A stretch of DNA of 64,000 bases from NCBI RefSeq assembly GCF_003325455.1, contig NZ_CP025198.1, positions 3,038,001-3,102,000 on the forward strand, in the 5' to 3' direction. A model generated the notes under the pieces. The model was given only the letters and a program-made list of their open reading frames with translations, ran no database searches and was not told the DNA's origin. Shown piece after piece: positions 41,408 to 49,874 of the stretch (positions within the stretch are counted from its first letter, which is position 1; each line of letters starts with the position of its first letter). The DNA is from Acidipropionibacterium virtanenii. GTDB taxonomy: Bacteria; Actinomycetota; Actinomycetes; Propionibacteriales; Propionibacteriaceae. The translations under genes and the position numbers were made by a program.

Positions 41408-43486
41408 ATGTCGGACTCACTCATCGATCCGCAGATCGTCGTCCTGGACGTCGACCTGGGATCTACAAAGCAAGATGTCATCAGATCGCTGGCCGGCGTG
41501 GTCGGCGAATCGGGTCGCGCCGACGGCGAGGGCCTGGCCCGCGACGCCATGGCGCGCGAGGAGCTGGCTCCCACCGGCATGCCCGGCGGCTTCGCCATCC
41601 CGCACTGCCGCTCGGAGGCGGTCAATCAGCCGTCGCTGGGCTTCGCGCGCCTGAACCCCAAGGTGGACTTCGGCGGGCCCGACGGGCCGGCCGATCTGGT
41701 CTTCATGATCTGCGGGGCGGAGGGCGCCGGCGAGGACCACATGAAGCTCCTCACCAAGCTCGCCCGTGCCCTCGTCAAGGCCGATTACGTCGAGCAGCTG
41801 CGGCAGGCCCCCGACGCCGACGCCGTGGTCTCCCTGATCCGCGGGGTCATCGAGCCCTCCGAGGCGCCCGCATCCGCACCCGCTCCCGCACCGGCCTCGG
41901 CCCCCGAGCCGGCCGACGCCGGCGACCTGGTCCACGTCGTCGCGGTGACCGCCTGCCCCACCGGCATCGCCCACACCTACATGGCGGCCGACTACCTCAC
42001 CGACGCCGGCAAGGAGATGGGGGTCGACGTCAAGGTCGAGCCGCAGGGCTCCACCGGCGTCGAGCCCCTCGACGACGCCGACATCGCCAAGGCCGACGCC
42101 GTCATCTTCGCCACCGACGTCGGCGTGCGCAACAAGGCGCGGTTCGCCGGCAAGCCGGTGATCGAGTCCGGCGTCAAGCGCGCCGTCAACGAGCCGAAGA
42201 AGATGATCGAGGAGGCCGTCGCGGCCGCCAAGAATCCGCACGCCCACCGGGTGGCGGCCGATGACGGCGGGGCCGAGGAGGGTGGAGACGACAAGTCCCA
42301 GCTCAGCTGGGGCAAGCGGATCCAGCAGGCGCTGATGACCGGCGTCTCCTACATGATCCCGTTCGTCGCCGCCGGCGGACTGCTCATCGCCCTGAGCTTC
42401 CTGGTCGCGGGCTTCCAGGTGTCGTTCATCTCCGAGTACGTGATGGGGAACTTCTCGATCACCCACCTGCCCTCATTCGCGGACCTGCAGGCTGCGACCA
42501 GGCTCGCCGACGCGCCGTTCACACTCGCCCAGATATCGTCGCTGAACCACGCCGGGTTCCTGATCTTCCTCGGCTCGGCACTCAACGTCATCGGCAACCT
42601 GGCCTTCAGCTTCCTGGTGCCGGCCCTGGCCGGTTACATCGGATTCGCGCTGGCCGATCGTCCCGGTATCGCCCCCGGCTTCGTCGCCGGTGCCATCGCG
42701 GTGTTCATGTCCGCCGGATTCCTCGGCGGCCTGATCGGCGGCCTGATCGCCGGTCTCATCGCGATGTGGATCGCCTCCTGGACCGTGCCGAAGTGGCTGC
42801 GCGGTCTCATGCCCGTGGTCATCATCCCGCTGCTGACATCGCTGATCACCGGCCTGCTGATGCTCTTCGTGCTGGGCCGCCCGATCGCCCTGCTGATGAA
42901 GGCCATGACCAACGGCCTGGCCAACATGCCGGCCTCACTGACCGTCGTGCTGGGCATCATCCTGGGCCTTATGATGTGCGCCGATCTCGGCGGGCCCATC
43001 AACAAGACCGCCTACCTCTTCGCCACCGCCGGGCTGAGCGTCACCGACGAGGCGTCCATGAAGGTGATGGCCGCCGTGATGGCCGCCGGCATGGTCCCGC
43101 CGCTGGCGATGGCCCTGTCGACCGTGCTGCGGCCCAAGCTGTACACCAAGGCCGAGCAGGAGAACGGCACTGCCGCCTGGCTGCTGGGAGCCTCCTTCAT
43201 CTCCGAGGGAGCGATTCCGTTCGGCGCCGCCGACCCGGGCCGGGTGCTCCCCTCGATGATGGTGGGCGGGGCAGTCACCGGAGCCATCTCGATGGGGCTT
43301 GGCGCCGCGTCGAAGGCTCCGCACGGCGGGATCTTCGTCTTCTTCGCGATTGACCGGTTCTGGGCCTTCGCCCTGGCGATCATCGCCGGTGCCGTCGTCT
43401 CCGGCCTGTTGGTCACCTTCCTGAAATCCAGAGGGGCCGCCAAGAAGGAGAGCACCAAGGAGGTGACGGCCTCAGCCGCCGCGTGA
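41408..43486 (+). CDS. fruA: Fructose PTS permease EIIABC
   Basis: 692 residues with domain order A-B-C. EIIA carries the phospho-acceptor His66 in GGFAIPHCRS. A Pro/Ala linker leads to EIIB with its active Cys in VVAVTACPTGIAHTYMAADY. EIIC (from about residue 300) has some nine helices, including SYMIPFVAAGGLLIA and the substrate region ISEGAIPFGAADPGRVLPS. It imports fructose as fructose-1-phosphate, the substrate of FruK. AGAGGAA precedes the ATG. Confidence 0.95.
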   Translation: MSDSLIDPQIVVLDVDLGSTKQDVIRSLAGVVGESGRADGEGLARDAMAREELAPTGMPGGFAIPHCRSEAVNQPSLGFARLNPKVDFGGPDGPADLVFMICGAEGAGEDHMKLLTKLARALVKADYVEQLRQAPDADAVVSLIRGVIEPSEAPASAPAPAPASAPEPADAGDLVHVVAVTACPTGIAHTYMAADYLTDAGKEMGVDVKVEPQGSTGVEPLDDADIAKADAVIFATDVGVRNKARFAGKPVIESGVKRAVNEPKKMIEEAVAAAKNPHAHRVAADDGGAEEGGDDKSQLSWGKRIQQALMTGVSYMIPFVAAGGLLIALSFLVAGFQVSFISEYVMGNFSITHLPSFADLQAATRLADAPFTLAQISSLNHAGFLIFLGSALNVIGNLAFSFLVPALAGYIGFALADRPGIAPGFVAGAIAVFMSAGFLGGLIGGLIAGLIAMWIASWTVPKWLRGLMPVVIIPLLTSLITGLLMLFVLGRPIALLMKAMTNGLANMPASLTVVLGIILGLMMCADLGGPINKTAYLFATAGLSVTDEASMKVMAAVMAAGMVPPLAMALSTVLRPKLYTKAEQENGTAAWLLGASFISEGAIPFGAADPGRVLPSMMVGGAVTGAISMGLGAASKAPHGGIFVFFAIDRFWAFALAIIAGAVVSGLLVTFLKSRGAAKKESTKEVTASAAA

Positions 43487-43500
43487 CGTCAGTCCTCGGT

Positions 43501-43552
43501 CCCGGGAGTCGGGTTCACATCCCTATTGCGAGTACCGGCGTCGACTCCCGGG
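43501..43552 (+). terminator. Inverted repeat after fruA
   Basis: CCCGGGAGTCG (43501-43511) pairs with CGACTCCCGGG (43542-43552) over a 30-nt loop, 14 nt after the fruA stop. It resembles the long-loop repeats behind the MFS and oxidoreductase genes. Confidence 0.45.
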
Positions 43553-43738
43553 GTGAGTGTTGGATATCGTCGTAGTTGTCCACCCCGTCAGGAGTGCGTT
43601 CGCAGTTGTCGCGGTTCTGACGTCAACGGCACCGGCAACGGTCCCGGGAAGCCACCCGGCTCCCCGGAACGGCCAGCGCCACATCAAGATCAACCACCCC
43701 GTCCCACCAGACGGATTCAGAAGGAAAGAAGGCTCACC

Positions 43739-43996
43739 ATGGCCAAGAAGGTCGTCACGGTCGGTTCGTCCGTCGGACTCCACGCCCGTCCCGCAGCCAC
43801 CATCTCCCAGGAGGCTGCCAAGCTCGGTAGCGCCGTCACCCTCGCCACCGAGGGGCACGAGCCCATCGATGCCCGCTCCACCCTGCTCATCATGACCCTG
43901 GGTGCCGGTGCCGGCGACTACGTCACGGTCGAGGGCGACAACGACGCGGATGTCGAGGCCGTCGCCGCTCTGGTCGCCAAGGACCTGGACGCCTGA
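43739..43996 (+). CDS. ptsH: PTS phosphocarrier protein HPr
   Basis: 85 residues from the ATG at 43739 (AAGGAAAG upstream). His15 in SSVGLHARPAA receives phosphate from enzyme I and passes it to EIIA of FruA. The regulatory serine region reads ARSTLLIMTLG with Ser47. A 250-bp spacer separates it from fruA, so it may have its own promoter. Enzyme I is not in the window. Confidence 0.95.
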   Translation: MAKKVVTVGSSVGLHARPAATISQEAAKLGSAVTLATEGHEPIDARSTLLIMTLGAGAGDYVTVEGDNDADVEAVAALVAKDLDA

Positions 43997-44012
43997 TTCC
44001 ACCACCTCACGC

Positions 44013-44045
44013 CTGAGGGCCGGCCCCGTCGGGGCCGGCCCTCAG
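44013..44045 (+). terminator. ptsH terminator hairpin
   Basis: A perfect 15-bp stem CTGAGGGCCGGCCCC / GGGGCCGGCCCTCAG with a GTC loop, 16 nt after the ptsH stop. A true U-run is missing, as is common in high-GC actinobacteria. Confidence 0.8.
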
Positions 44046-44179
44046 TGTCTCTACACGCCGATCCGGCTCGGTATCGTGGCCTCCACCTTCCCCAGACGCC
44101 GCTCACCCCGTCATGTTCCCCGGCCTTGGCACCCGCCACCCGCCGAGATGCTGTGAGGTAGCTTTGCGTCTCCAACTCG

Positions 44180-44200
44180 GCGTTGGCCCTCCTGCAGGGG
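44180..44200 (+). repeat. Half-copy of the palindromic repeat
   Basis: GCGTTGGCCCTCCTGCAGG matches the core of the 68-bp palindrome at 3682-3749, but its right arm is absent (GGGATGAAAG follows). A degraded member of the family. Confidence 0.6.
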
Positions 44201-44323
44201 GATGAAAGCCGAGGAAGAGGCGAAAGGCAGTCTCACGGGACCCGATATCGACAGGTGGGCGAGACAGGATGGATCCCGAAGCCGTCTTCACGGACGCCGC
44301 ACCCCGACAGGACGGCCCGCTTG

Positions 44324-45249
44324 TCAGCCGCGGTAGCCGTTGGCCCTCAACAGCTTCATCAGCCGTGCGGCCGCCTTCTCGGGTTTTCTGAGGTCCTGGG
44401 CCATGAAACGCGTGAATTCATATCCTTGAGCACGGATGTCAGCCTCGCGGGCCTTCTCCCTTGCGATGGCGTCGGCGGCAGTCTCCCCGGGCTTCAGAAG
44501 CGTGGTGTACTTGCCCATTCCGTCGTACTCCGCCACGACCTTCCAGTCGGGCCACCCGAAGTCATTTCTGGACACGAACCGCCCGTCCGGATCGCGCAGC
44601 ACGAATTGCAGCACCGGCAACGGGCAACCCAGTGCCGCCAAGTGGGCCCGCATCATTGATTCTCCGGGACTCTCCGGCACGGCACTCGCCAGTTCCACCG
44701 CTCGGGCAGCGGCCTTGCTCCCCCTCCACCCCGAACTCCGGCCCACGAGCTCCTGCATCCGCCCGAGGCTCCCGCCGGCACGAAGGACGGCGTCGATTCC
44801 ATGAGACCGGTCGCCAGCCCGTGCTGGCGCGCCAGGTCGATCGCGGTTCTCTCAGGACACGTGACGGGGAGACCATCGACGGTGATGACCTCGTCGTCCT
44901 CGATGTCACAGACCCGCGTCATCAACTGCTCCCGCCGGTGGGCACTGCGTCCCTTCGGCCGAGTGATCCAGACCGCTTCAAGCCCCTCGTAGGGCACCGG
45001 GAGCCCCAGGATCACTGCCGCAGAGGTGTGGCTCAATGCCCAGGAGTCGGCCCTCAGAATGGGGGTCGTCGCCGCGATCAGCTGGCAGTGGCGGACGACG
45101 GCGTCGTCGCTCAGGGCTCCCTCCACGACGGCGCCGCGCCGCACCCTCGACCAAGTGCCGTCCCGCACTCCACGAGCCAATTTGTCGGCGTCGATTCCAT
45201 TGCACGTCAGGTCCCTGACGAGTCGAACCCTCGCCACGGCGTCATCCAT
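44324..45249 (-). pseudogene. Frameshifted AbiEi-like / DUF559 (Vsr-like endonuclease fold) protein
   Basis: Two overlapping frames join into one protein. The N-terminal part (from about 45249, MDDAVARV) ends its homologous stretch at about 44801 (ARQHGLATGLM). The text then continues in another frame from 44798 (IDAVLRAGGSLGRMQELVGR). One base is missing around 44796-44803. The N-terminal half has the winged-helix/AbiEi-like pattern found in many actinobacterial proteins (DGTWSRVRRGAVVEGAL, CPERTAIDLARQHG). The C-terminal half has SPGES, NDFGWPDWKVVAEYDG and KPGETAADAIAREKAREADI, a DUF559-type nuclease fold. It is probably inactive, unless frameshifting or a sequencing error restores it. Confidence 0.72.
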
Positions 45250-45378
45250 TCCGCTATTCATGGGAAGAGTCCGCCAGATCACCGAACTTCATGGCAAGGT
45301 TCTGTGCGAAAATCTGTGGAAAGCACACTTCAGCGAAATTGCCCTGTGGACAAGTGGATTTTTCGCCTTCCGCCTCCT

Positions 45379-45418
45379 ACTCTGCTTTGTCCCTCTTGCA
45401 GGAGGGCCAAAGCAGAGT
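45379..45418 (-). terminator. Palindromic-repeat hairpin behind the Wzy-like gene
   Basis: Arms 45379-45395 and 45402-45418 pair over 17 bp with one G-U type mismatch and a 6-nt loop. The core (GGCCCTC next to TGCA) is related to the 68-bp palindrome. It lies 77 nt beyond the stop of the minus-strand polymerase gene. Confidence 0.6.
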
Positions 45419-45494
45419 TCAAGACGCAAAGCGAAGACACAGGCAATGGCGAGGAAGAGCCCGTGGATGGCGGCCCTGGCGACCCGGTAGCAGG

Positions 45495-46934
45495 TCAGGG
45501 ACGGCCGGGCCGGTCGGCTTCGGGAGGCTCGAGGGACGTGTCATCCCCCGGCCTCGCCATCAGCACCGCCACCGCGGCGGCCACCAGCCACCACACGAAG
45601 GAGACCTGGAAGTTCTTCACCAGGTAGGTGTCCAGCAGCAGTGCGGGACAGCTGGCCAGCAGGGCCATGCAGGTCCCCGCGTACCGGCCGCGGAACCCGC
45701 GCAGGCAGCACGCCACGACGGTCACCAGGCAGACCATCAGCAGCACCAGCCCGACGACGCCCAGCTCCCCGGTCACCTGGACGATCGTGTTGTGGGCGTG
45801 GGCCAGGGACTTGCCGTAGGGTCCGCGACGCAGCCCGTGGATCGCCCCGGGAACGATCCCGCTCTCAATGGCGAACCACGGCCACAAGGTGGCGTAGCCA
45901 CGGCCCATGATGATCGTCGAGGGATCCACGCTGACCGCCCGCCAGGCCACCTTCCAGGTCTCGGCCCGGTCGTGGTCGACGAGCCCGCCGCCACGCAGCC
46001 ACACCACCACCAGGCCGATCACGGCCAGGGCCGCCAACCCCAGGGCGCCGAGGATCCGCACTCTCCGACTGCCCGCAGGCCGGCCGGCGGACCGCCCCCA
46101 GAAGAACAGCAGGACGCAGAACAGCCCCAGGCAGATCAGCCCGGCCCGCGATCCACTGAGCCCGATGGCGAGGCCCAGGGCCACGATGACGAACCAGGAC
46201 GCCCCGACCAGACGGCGCCTGCGGATCGCGTCGACAGCCGCCCCGATCCCCAGCAGCAGCGCCAGGTGGTAGGTGGCCTGCCCCCCGAGCTGGGTGGAGG
46301 TGCGCCACATCAGCATTCCGTCGACGGCGCGGCGCACGAAGGCCTGGCGGGTGGCGATCTCCCAGCCGATCGCGACGAGGGTGGACGCCGCCAGCACCAG
46401 GAAGATCCGCCACAGCGCCCCCGGCAGCCGATCCCGTCCGATCAGGGCCACCAGCCCGACAGCCACCAGGGCCGTCAACGCCGCCTCGACCAGCGGCACC
46501 ACCATCGACGCCATCGGCAGCCGGATGTGCTCCAGGGGGCCGTAACGGGTGGTCAGCGCCACATGGGTGGTCATCGGGATGGTGATGCCCGCCCAGCACA
46601 GCATGGCCAGGAAGGGCAGCGCGATCAGCCCCAGGGACCGCCGCCCCTGCCTTCCCGTCCCGCCGTGACGCCCTGACTCCCGGCCTCGGACCACCGCCAG
46701 CACCAGGCAGGCGGCCCCGGCCACCCCCATGACCACCAGCAGCATCGGGTAGGCGCGATCGGAAGCGATGGGCTGGTCGGTGCTGATGAAGGTGAGCACG
46801 ACCAGCAGCAGGGCGGCCAGGAGCTCGGCGCACCCGGCCACCGGATCGGCGGACCACCAGGTCCTCGCAGCCGTTCCTGCGGCCCGCGCGCGTCCTCTCG
46901 GCCCGCTCCCGCCGTTGCGCGTCCTACTGCTCAT
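45495..46934 (-). CDS. O-antigen ligase/polymerase-like membrane protein
   Basis: 479 residues with about 12 helices and a GGAGGAG Shine-Dalgarno. The long extracytoplasmic loop has MGRGYATLWPWFAIESG and AHAHNTIVQVTGELGVVGL, matching the Wzy_C domain with its His pair. The C-terminus (LLLDTYLVKNFQVSFVWWL) resembles the ends of the genes at 53901 and 63788, defining a subgroup. It may polymerise repeat units or ligate glycan to a wall carrier. Confidence 0.8.
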   Translation of the reverse strand: MSSRTRNGGSGPRGRARAAGTAARTWWSADPVAGCAELLAALLLVVLTFISTDQPIASDRAYPMLLVVMGVAGAACLVLAVVRGRESGRHGGTGRQGRRSLGLIALPFLAMLCWAGITIPMTTHVALTTRYGPLEHIRLPMASMVVPLVEAALTALVAVGLVALIGRDRLPGALWRIFLVLAASTLVAIGWEIATRQAFVRRAVDGMLMWRTSTQLGGQATYHLALLLGIGAAVDAIRRRRLVGASWFVIVALGLAIGLSGSRAGLICLGLFCVLLFFWGRSAGRPAGSRRVRILGALGLAALAVIGLVVVWLRGGGLVDHDRAETWKVAWRAVSVDPSTIIMGRGYATLWPWFAIESGIVPGAIHGLRRGPYGKSLAHAHNTIVQVTGELGVVGLVLLMVCLVTVVACCLRGFRGRYAGTCMALLASCPALLLDTYLVKNFQVSFVWWLVAAAVAVLMARPGDDTSLEPPEADRPGRP

Positions 46935-47041
46935 CCCTCTCCTCCCGCGATCGCCGGGCGCCGACAGGGCCCGGGCTCCCCTTGGAGTCCCGGGCCCTGG
47001 ACCGCGTCAGAACGGCGTCCCGACCGTCTCGGACGACGTGC

Positions 47042-48034
47042 TCAGCCCACCTGGACGAACTCGTTGGTGGCCGCGGAGCGGATCATCGCCTCGCAGACCT
47101 CCACCACCTTGGCCCCCTGGGTCATGGTGACGATGTCGGAGTCCAAGCCGCGCACGGCGTCGCGGAAGTTCTCGTGCTCGGTGCGCAGCGGCTCGGGCTT
47201 GGGGATCGCGAACCGGGTGACGTCGCCCTCGGCCACGCCGCGGAAGTTCGCGATATCGTCCCACACCGTCTCCACATTGGCGTTGGCGTAGAAGGTGAGA
47301 TCGGCGGTGAGCGTGTCCGCGATGAACATGCCCTTCTCACCGGTGACGAAGGTGCGGCGCTCCTTGGTGGGGGTCAGCCAGTTGACGAGGTGGTTGCTCA
47401 TCAGCCCGCCGGACAGCTGGCAGGTGGCCGAGACCATGTCCTCGAACTCGCGCCCGGCCTTGAACATGGTGCGTGCCGCCACCAGTTCGAAGTCCCGCTG
47501 GGTGACCCAGGACGTGAGGTCGACGTCATGGCTGGCGAGGTCCTTCACCACGCCGACATCGGCGATACGGGCCGGGAAGGGCCCCTGACGACGGGTGGCG
47601 ATCTGGTACAGATCGCCCAGGTCGCCGTTCTCCAGGCGCTTGCGCAGCGACTGCAGGGCGGGGTTGTAGCGCTCGATGTGCCCGACCGCGCCCACCAGCC
47701 CGCGGCTGGAGAAGGCGTCGGCCAGACGTCGCGCGGCCACCGTGTCGTATGCCAGGGGCTTCTCGATGAGGGCGTGGACGCCGGCCTCGGCCAGCTTGAG
47801 CCCGATCTCCTCGTGGAACTTGGTGGGGGCGGCGACCACGCAGTAGTCGACCCCCTCGGCGATCACGGCGTCGACGTCGGGCAGGATCGGCAGATCGCCG
47901 GCCACCCCGAACGGGTCCTTGCCTGCGGCGTCGGCGATGGCGACCAGGTCGACCCCGTCGATCGCCCGCAGGTTACGGACGTGGTTCTTGCCCATCGAGC
48001 CGATGCCGACCATGCCGGCGCGCAGGTTCGCCAT
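47042..48034 (-). CDS. wbpB: Gfo/Idh/MocA oxidoreductase, WbpB/WlbA-like
   Basis: 330 residues from the ATG at 48034; the upstream gene's TGA lies 1 nt away. NAD-binding motif GMVGIGSMGKNHVRNL, then the catalytic-region EKPLAYD and the GHIERYNPAL strand. The family oxidises the 3-OH of UDP-GlcNAcA to the 3-oxo sugar with NAD, often coupled to 2-oxoglutarate. Together with the next two genes it forms the wbpB-wbpE-wbpD order seen in diamino-uronic-acid pathways. Confidence 0.85.
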   Translation of the reverse strand: MANLRAGMVGIGSMGKNHVRNLRAIDGVDLVAIADAAGKDPFGVAGDLPILPDVDAVIAEGVDYCVVAAPTKFHEEIGLKLAEAGVHALIEKPLAYDTVAARRLADAFSSRGLVGAVGHIERYNPALQSLRKRLENGDLGDLYQIATRRQGPFPARIADVGVVKDLASHDVDLTSWVTQRDFELVAARTMFKAGREFEDMVSATCQLSGGLMSNHLVNWLTPTKERRTFVTGEKGMFIADTLTADLTFYANANVETVWDDIANFRGVAEGDVTRFAIPKPEPLRTEHENFRDAVRGLDSDIVTMTQGAKVVEVCEAMIRSAATNEFVQVG

Positions 48035-48035
48035 C

Positions 48036-49148
48036 TCAGGCACCCGCCTTGGCCACCGCGTTCACGGCCTCGACGACGCGCTCCAGGTCGGCCTGGGTGA
48101 GCGAGGGATGCACCGGCAGGGAGACGCACTCGGAGGCGACCTTCTCGGTGTTCGGCAGCTCGAGGCCGGGGGCGTAGGGGGCCAGCGAGGGCAGTCGGTG
48201 GTTCGGGATCGGGTAGTAGACGCCCGAGCCGACCTGGTACTCGTCCTTGAGGGCGGCGGTGAAGCGGTCGCGCTCGGCGCCGGTCGCCCCCTCGAGGCGG
48301 ATCGTGTACTGGTGGTAGACGTGCACGTAGCCCTCGGGCACGTGCGGGGTGACGGCCTCGGTGATGTTGGCCGACAGGAAGGCCGCGTTCTGCTGGCGGG
48401 TCTTCGTCCAGCCCGCCAGCTTGCCCAGCTGCACCCGGCCGATGGCGGCGTTGATGTCGGTCATCCGGTTGTTGAGGCCGACCAGCTCGTTGGCGTAGCG
48501 CTTCTCCATGCCCTGGTTGCGGATCATGGCCGCCTTGCGGGCCACCTCGGCATCGGAGGTGGTGATCATGCCGCCCTCGCCGGCGGTCATGTTCTTGGTG
48601 GGGTAGAAGGAGAAGGCGCCGAAGGTGCCGAAGGTGCCGACGTGCTGGCCGTCGATGGCGGCGGCGTGCGCCTGGGCGGCGTCCTCGAAGAGGGCCAGGC
48701 CGTGCTTGTCGGCGATCTGGCGCAGCGCCGTCATGTTCGCCGGGAGGCCGTACAGGTGGACGGGCAGGATGCCGGCGGTCTTCTCGGTGACCGAGGCCTC
48801 CACGGAGGCCGGGTCCAGGGTGAAGGTGACGGGATCGACGTCGGCGAAGACCGGCTTCGCGTTGGACAGGGCGACCGAGTTGCCGGTGGCGGCGAAGGTG
48901 AAGGAGGGCACGATCACCTCGTCGCCGGCCCCGATGCCCGAGGCCAGCAGGCCGATGTGCAGGGCGGAGGTGCCGGAGTTGACGGCCACCGCGTGGACGC
49001 CGTCAGCCACCTGCTCGGAGAACTCCTCCTCGAAGGCATGCACCTGCGGACCCTGGGCGACCTGTCCGGAGGCGAGGACGGCGTCGACGGCCCTGCGCTC
49101 GTCCTCACCGATGATCGGCCTGGCCGGAGGAATGAATTCGTAGGTCAA
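48036..49148 (-). CDS. wbpE: DegT/DnrJ/EryC1 sugar aminotransferase, WbpE-like
   Basis: 370 residues from a TTG with AAGGAG seven bases upstream. A PLP-dependent aminotransferase; the Schiff-base Lys is in FSFYPTKNMTAGEGG. FIPPARPIIGEDE and AVNSGTSALHIGL (phosphate-binding loop) are typical. In the WbpE role it converts the 3-oxo sugar to UDP-2-acetamido-3-amino-glucuronate using glutamate. The gene is cotranscribed with wbpB and wbpD homologues. Confidence 0.87.
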   Translation of the reverse strand: MTYEFIPPARPIIGEDERRAVDAVLASGQVAQGPQVHAFEEEFSEQVADGVHAVAVNSGTSALHIGLLASGIGAGDEVIVPSFTFAATGNSVALSNAKPVFADVDPVTFTLDPASVEASVTEKTAGILPVHLYGLPANMTALRQIADKHGLALFEDAAQAHAAAIDGQHVGTFGTFGAFSFYPTKNMTAGEGGMITTSDAEVARKAAMIRNQGMEKRYANELVGLNNRMTDINAAIGRVQLGKLAGWTKTRQQNAAFLSANITEAVTPHVPEGYVHVYHQYTIRLEGATGAERDRFTAALKDEYQVGSGVYYPIPNHRLPSLAPYAPGLELPNTEKVASECVSLPVHPSLTQADLERVVEAVNAVAKAGA

Positions 49149-49226
49149 CGTGTAACTCCTTGTTCTGCGGCGTCGGTACGCCGAAATATGTCAGGGACGG
49201 ACTGTGTCAGGGGGTGGACGGGCCGT

Positions 49227-49835
49227 TCAGCCCTCGCTCACCAGGGTCAGGGTGTCGGTGGCGGGATCCTCGACGAAGCGGTCCCTGGTGCGGGTGTCGA
49301 TCCAGCGGTGCTCGCCCTCGGGCTCCAGCGGGAAGCCGGAGCGCCCGACCCACTTGATCCGCCGGGCGGGGACCCCCGCCACCAGGGCGAAGGGAGTCAC
49401 ATCCTTGACGACCACCGATCCGGCGGCCACGGTGGCCCACTCGCCGATGGTCACGGGTGCGACGCAGACGCTGCGGGCGCCGATCGAGCAGCCGTGCTTG
49501 AGGGTGACCCCCACCGGCTCCCAGTCGTCGGCGCTCTTGACGCTGCCGTCGGGGTTGCAGGCCCTCGGGAAGTGGTCGTTGGTGAGCACGACGGCCGGTC
49601 CGATGAAGACGCCGTCCTCCAGATACGCCGGCTCGTAGACGAGGGCGTAGTTCTGGATCTTGCAGTTGTCGCCGACGTGTACGCCCTCGCCGATGTAGGC
49701 CCCACGGCCCACCACGACGTTCTCGCCGAGCTGGGCGCCCGACCTCACCTGGGACAGGTGCCACACCGACGAGCCGTCGCCGATGGTCACCCCGTCGTCG
49801 AGGTCAGCGGTCGGGATGATCCGTGGTTCACTCAT
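49227..49835 (-). CDS. wbpD: Left-handed beta-helix N-acetyltransferase, WbpD/WlbB-like
   Basis: 202 residues (AAGGG upstream). Hexapeptide repeats run from about residue 10 to 160 (VTIGDGSSV, VVVGRGAYIGEGVHVGDNCK, CSIGARSVCVAPVTIGEWAT). A loop around VLTNDHFPRACNPDGSV resembles the WlbB/WbpD acceptor loop. It would acetylate the 3-amino group of UDP-GlcNAc(3NH2)A with acetyl-CoA. It leads the wbpD-wbpE-wbpB run on this strand. Confidence 0.87.
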   Translation of the reverse strand: MSEPRIIPTADLDDGVTIGDGSSVWHLSQVRSGAQLGENVVVGRGAYIGEGVHVGDNCKIQNYALVYEPAYLEDGVFIGPAVVLTNDHFPRACNPDGSVKSADDWEPVGVTLKHGCSIGARSVCVAPVTIGEWATVAAGSVVVKDVTPFALVAGVPARRIKWVGRSGFPLEPEGEHRWIDTRTRDRFVEDPATDTLTLVSEG

Positions 49836-49874
49836 CTGTTCGCCCTTCGGAACTGGGTTTCTTCCGCGCTCAGC

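Larger units (their letters stand above)
43997..44323. other. Spacer after ptsH
   Basis: 327 bp between ptsH and the convergent broken gene. It holds the ptsH terminator and a half-copy of the 68-bp palindrome at 44180-44200. Otherwise I see no gene. Confidence 0.6.
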
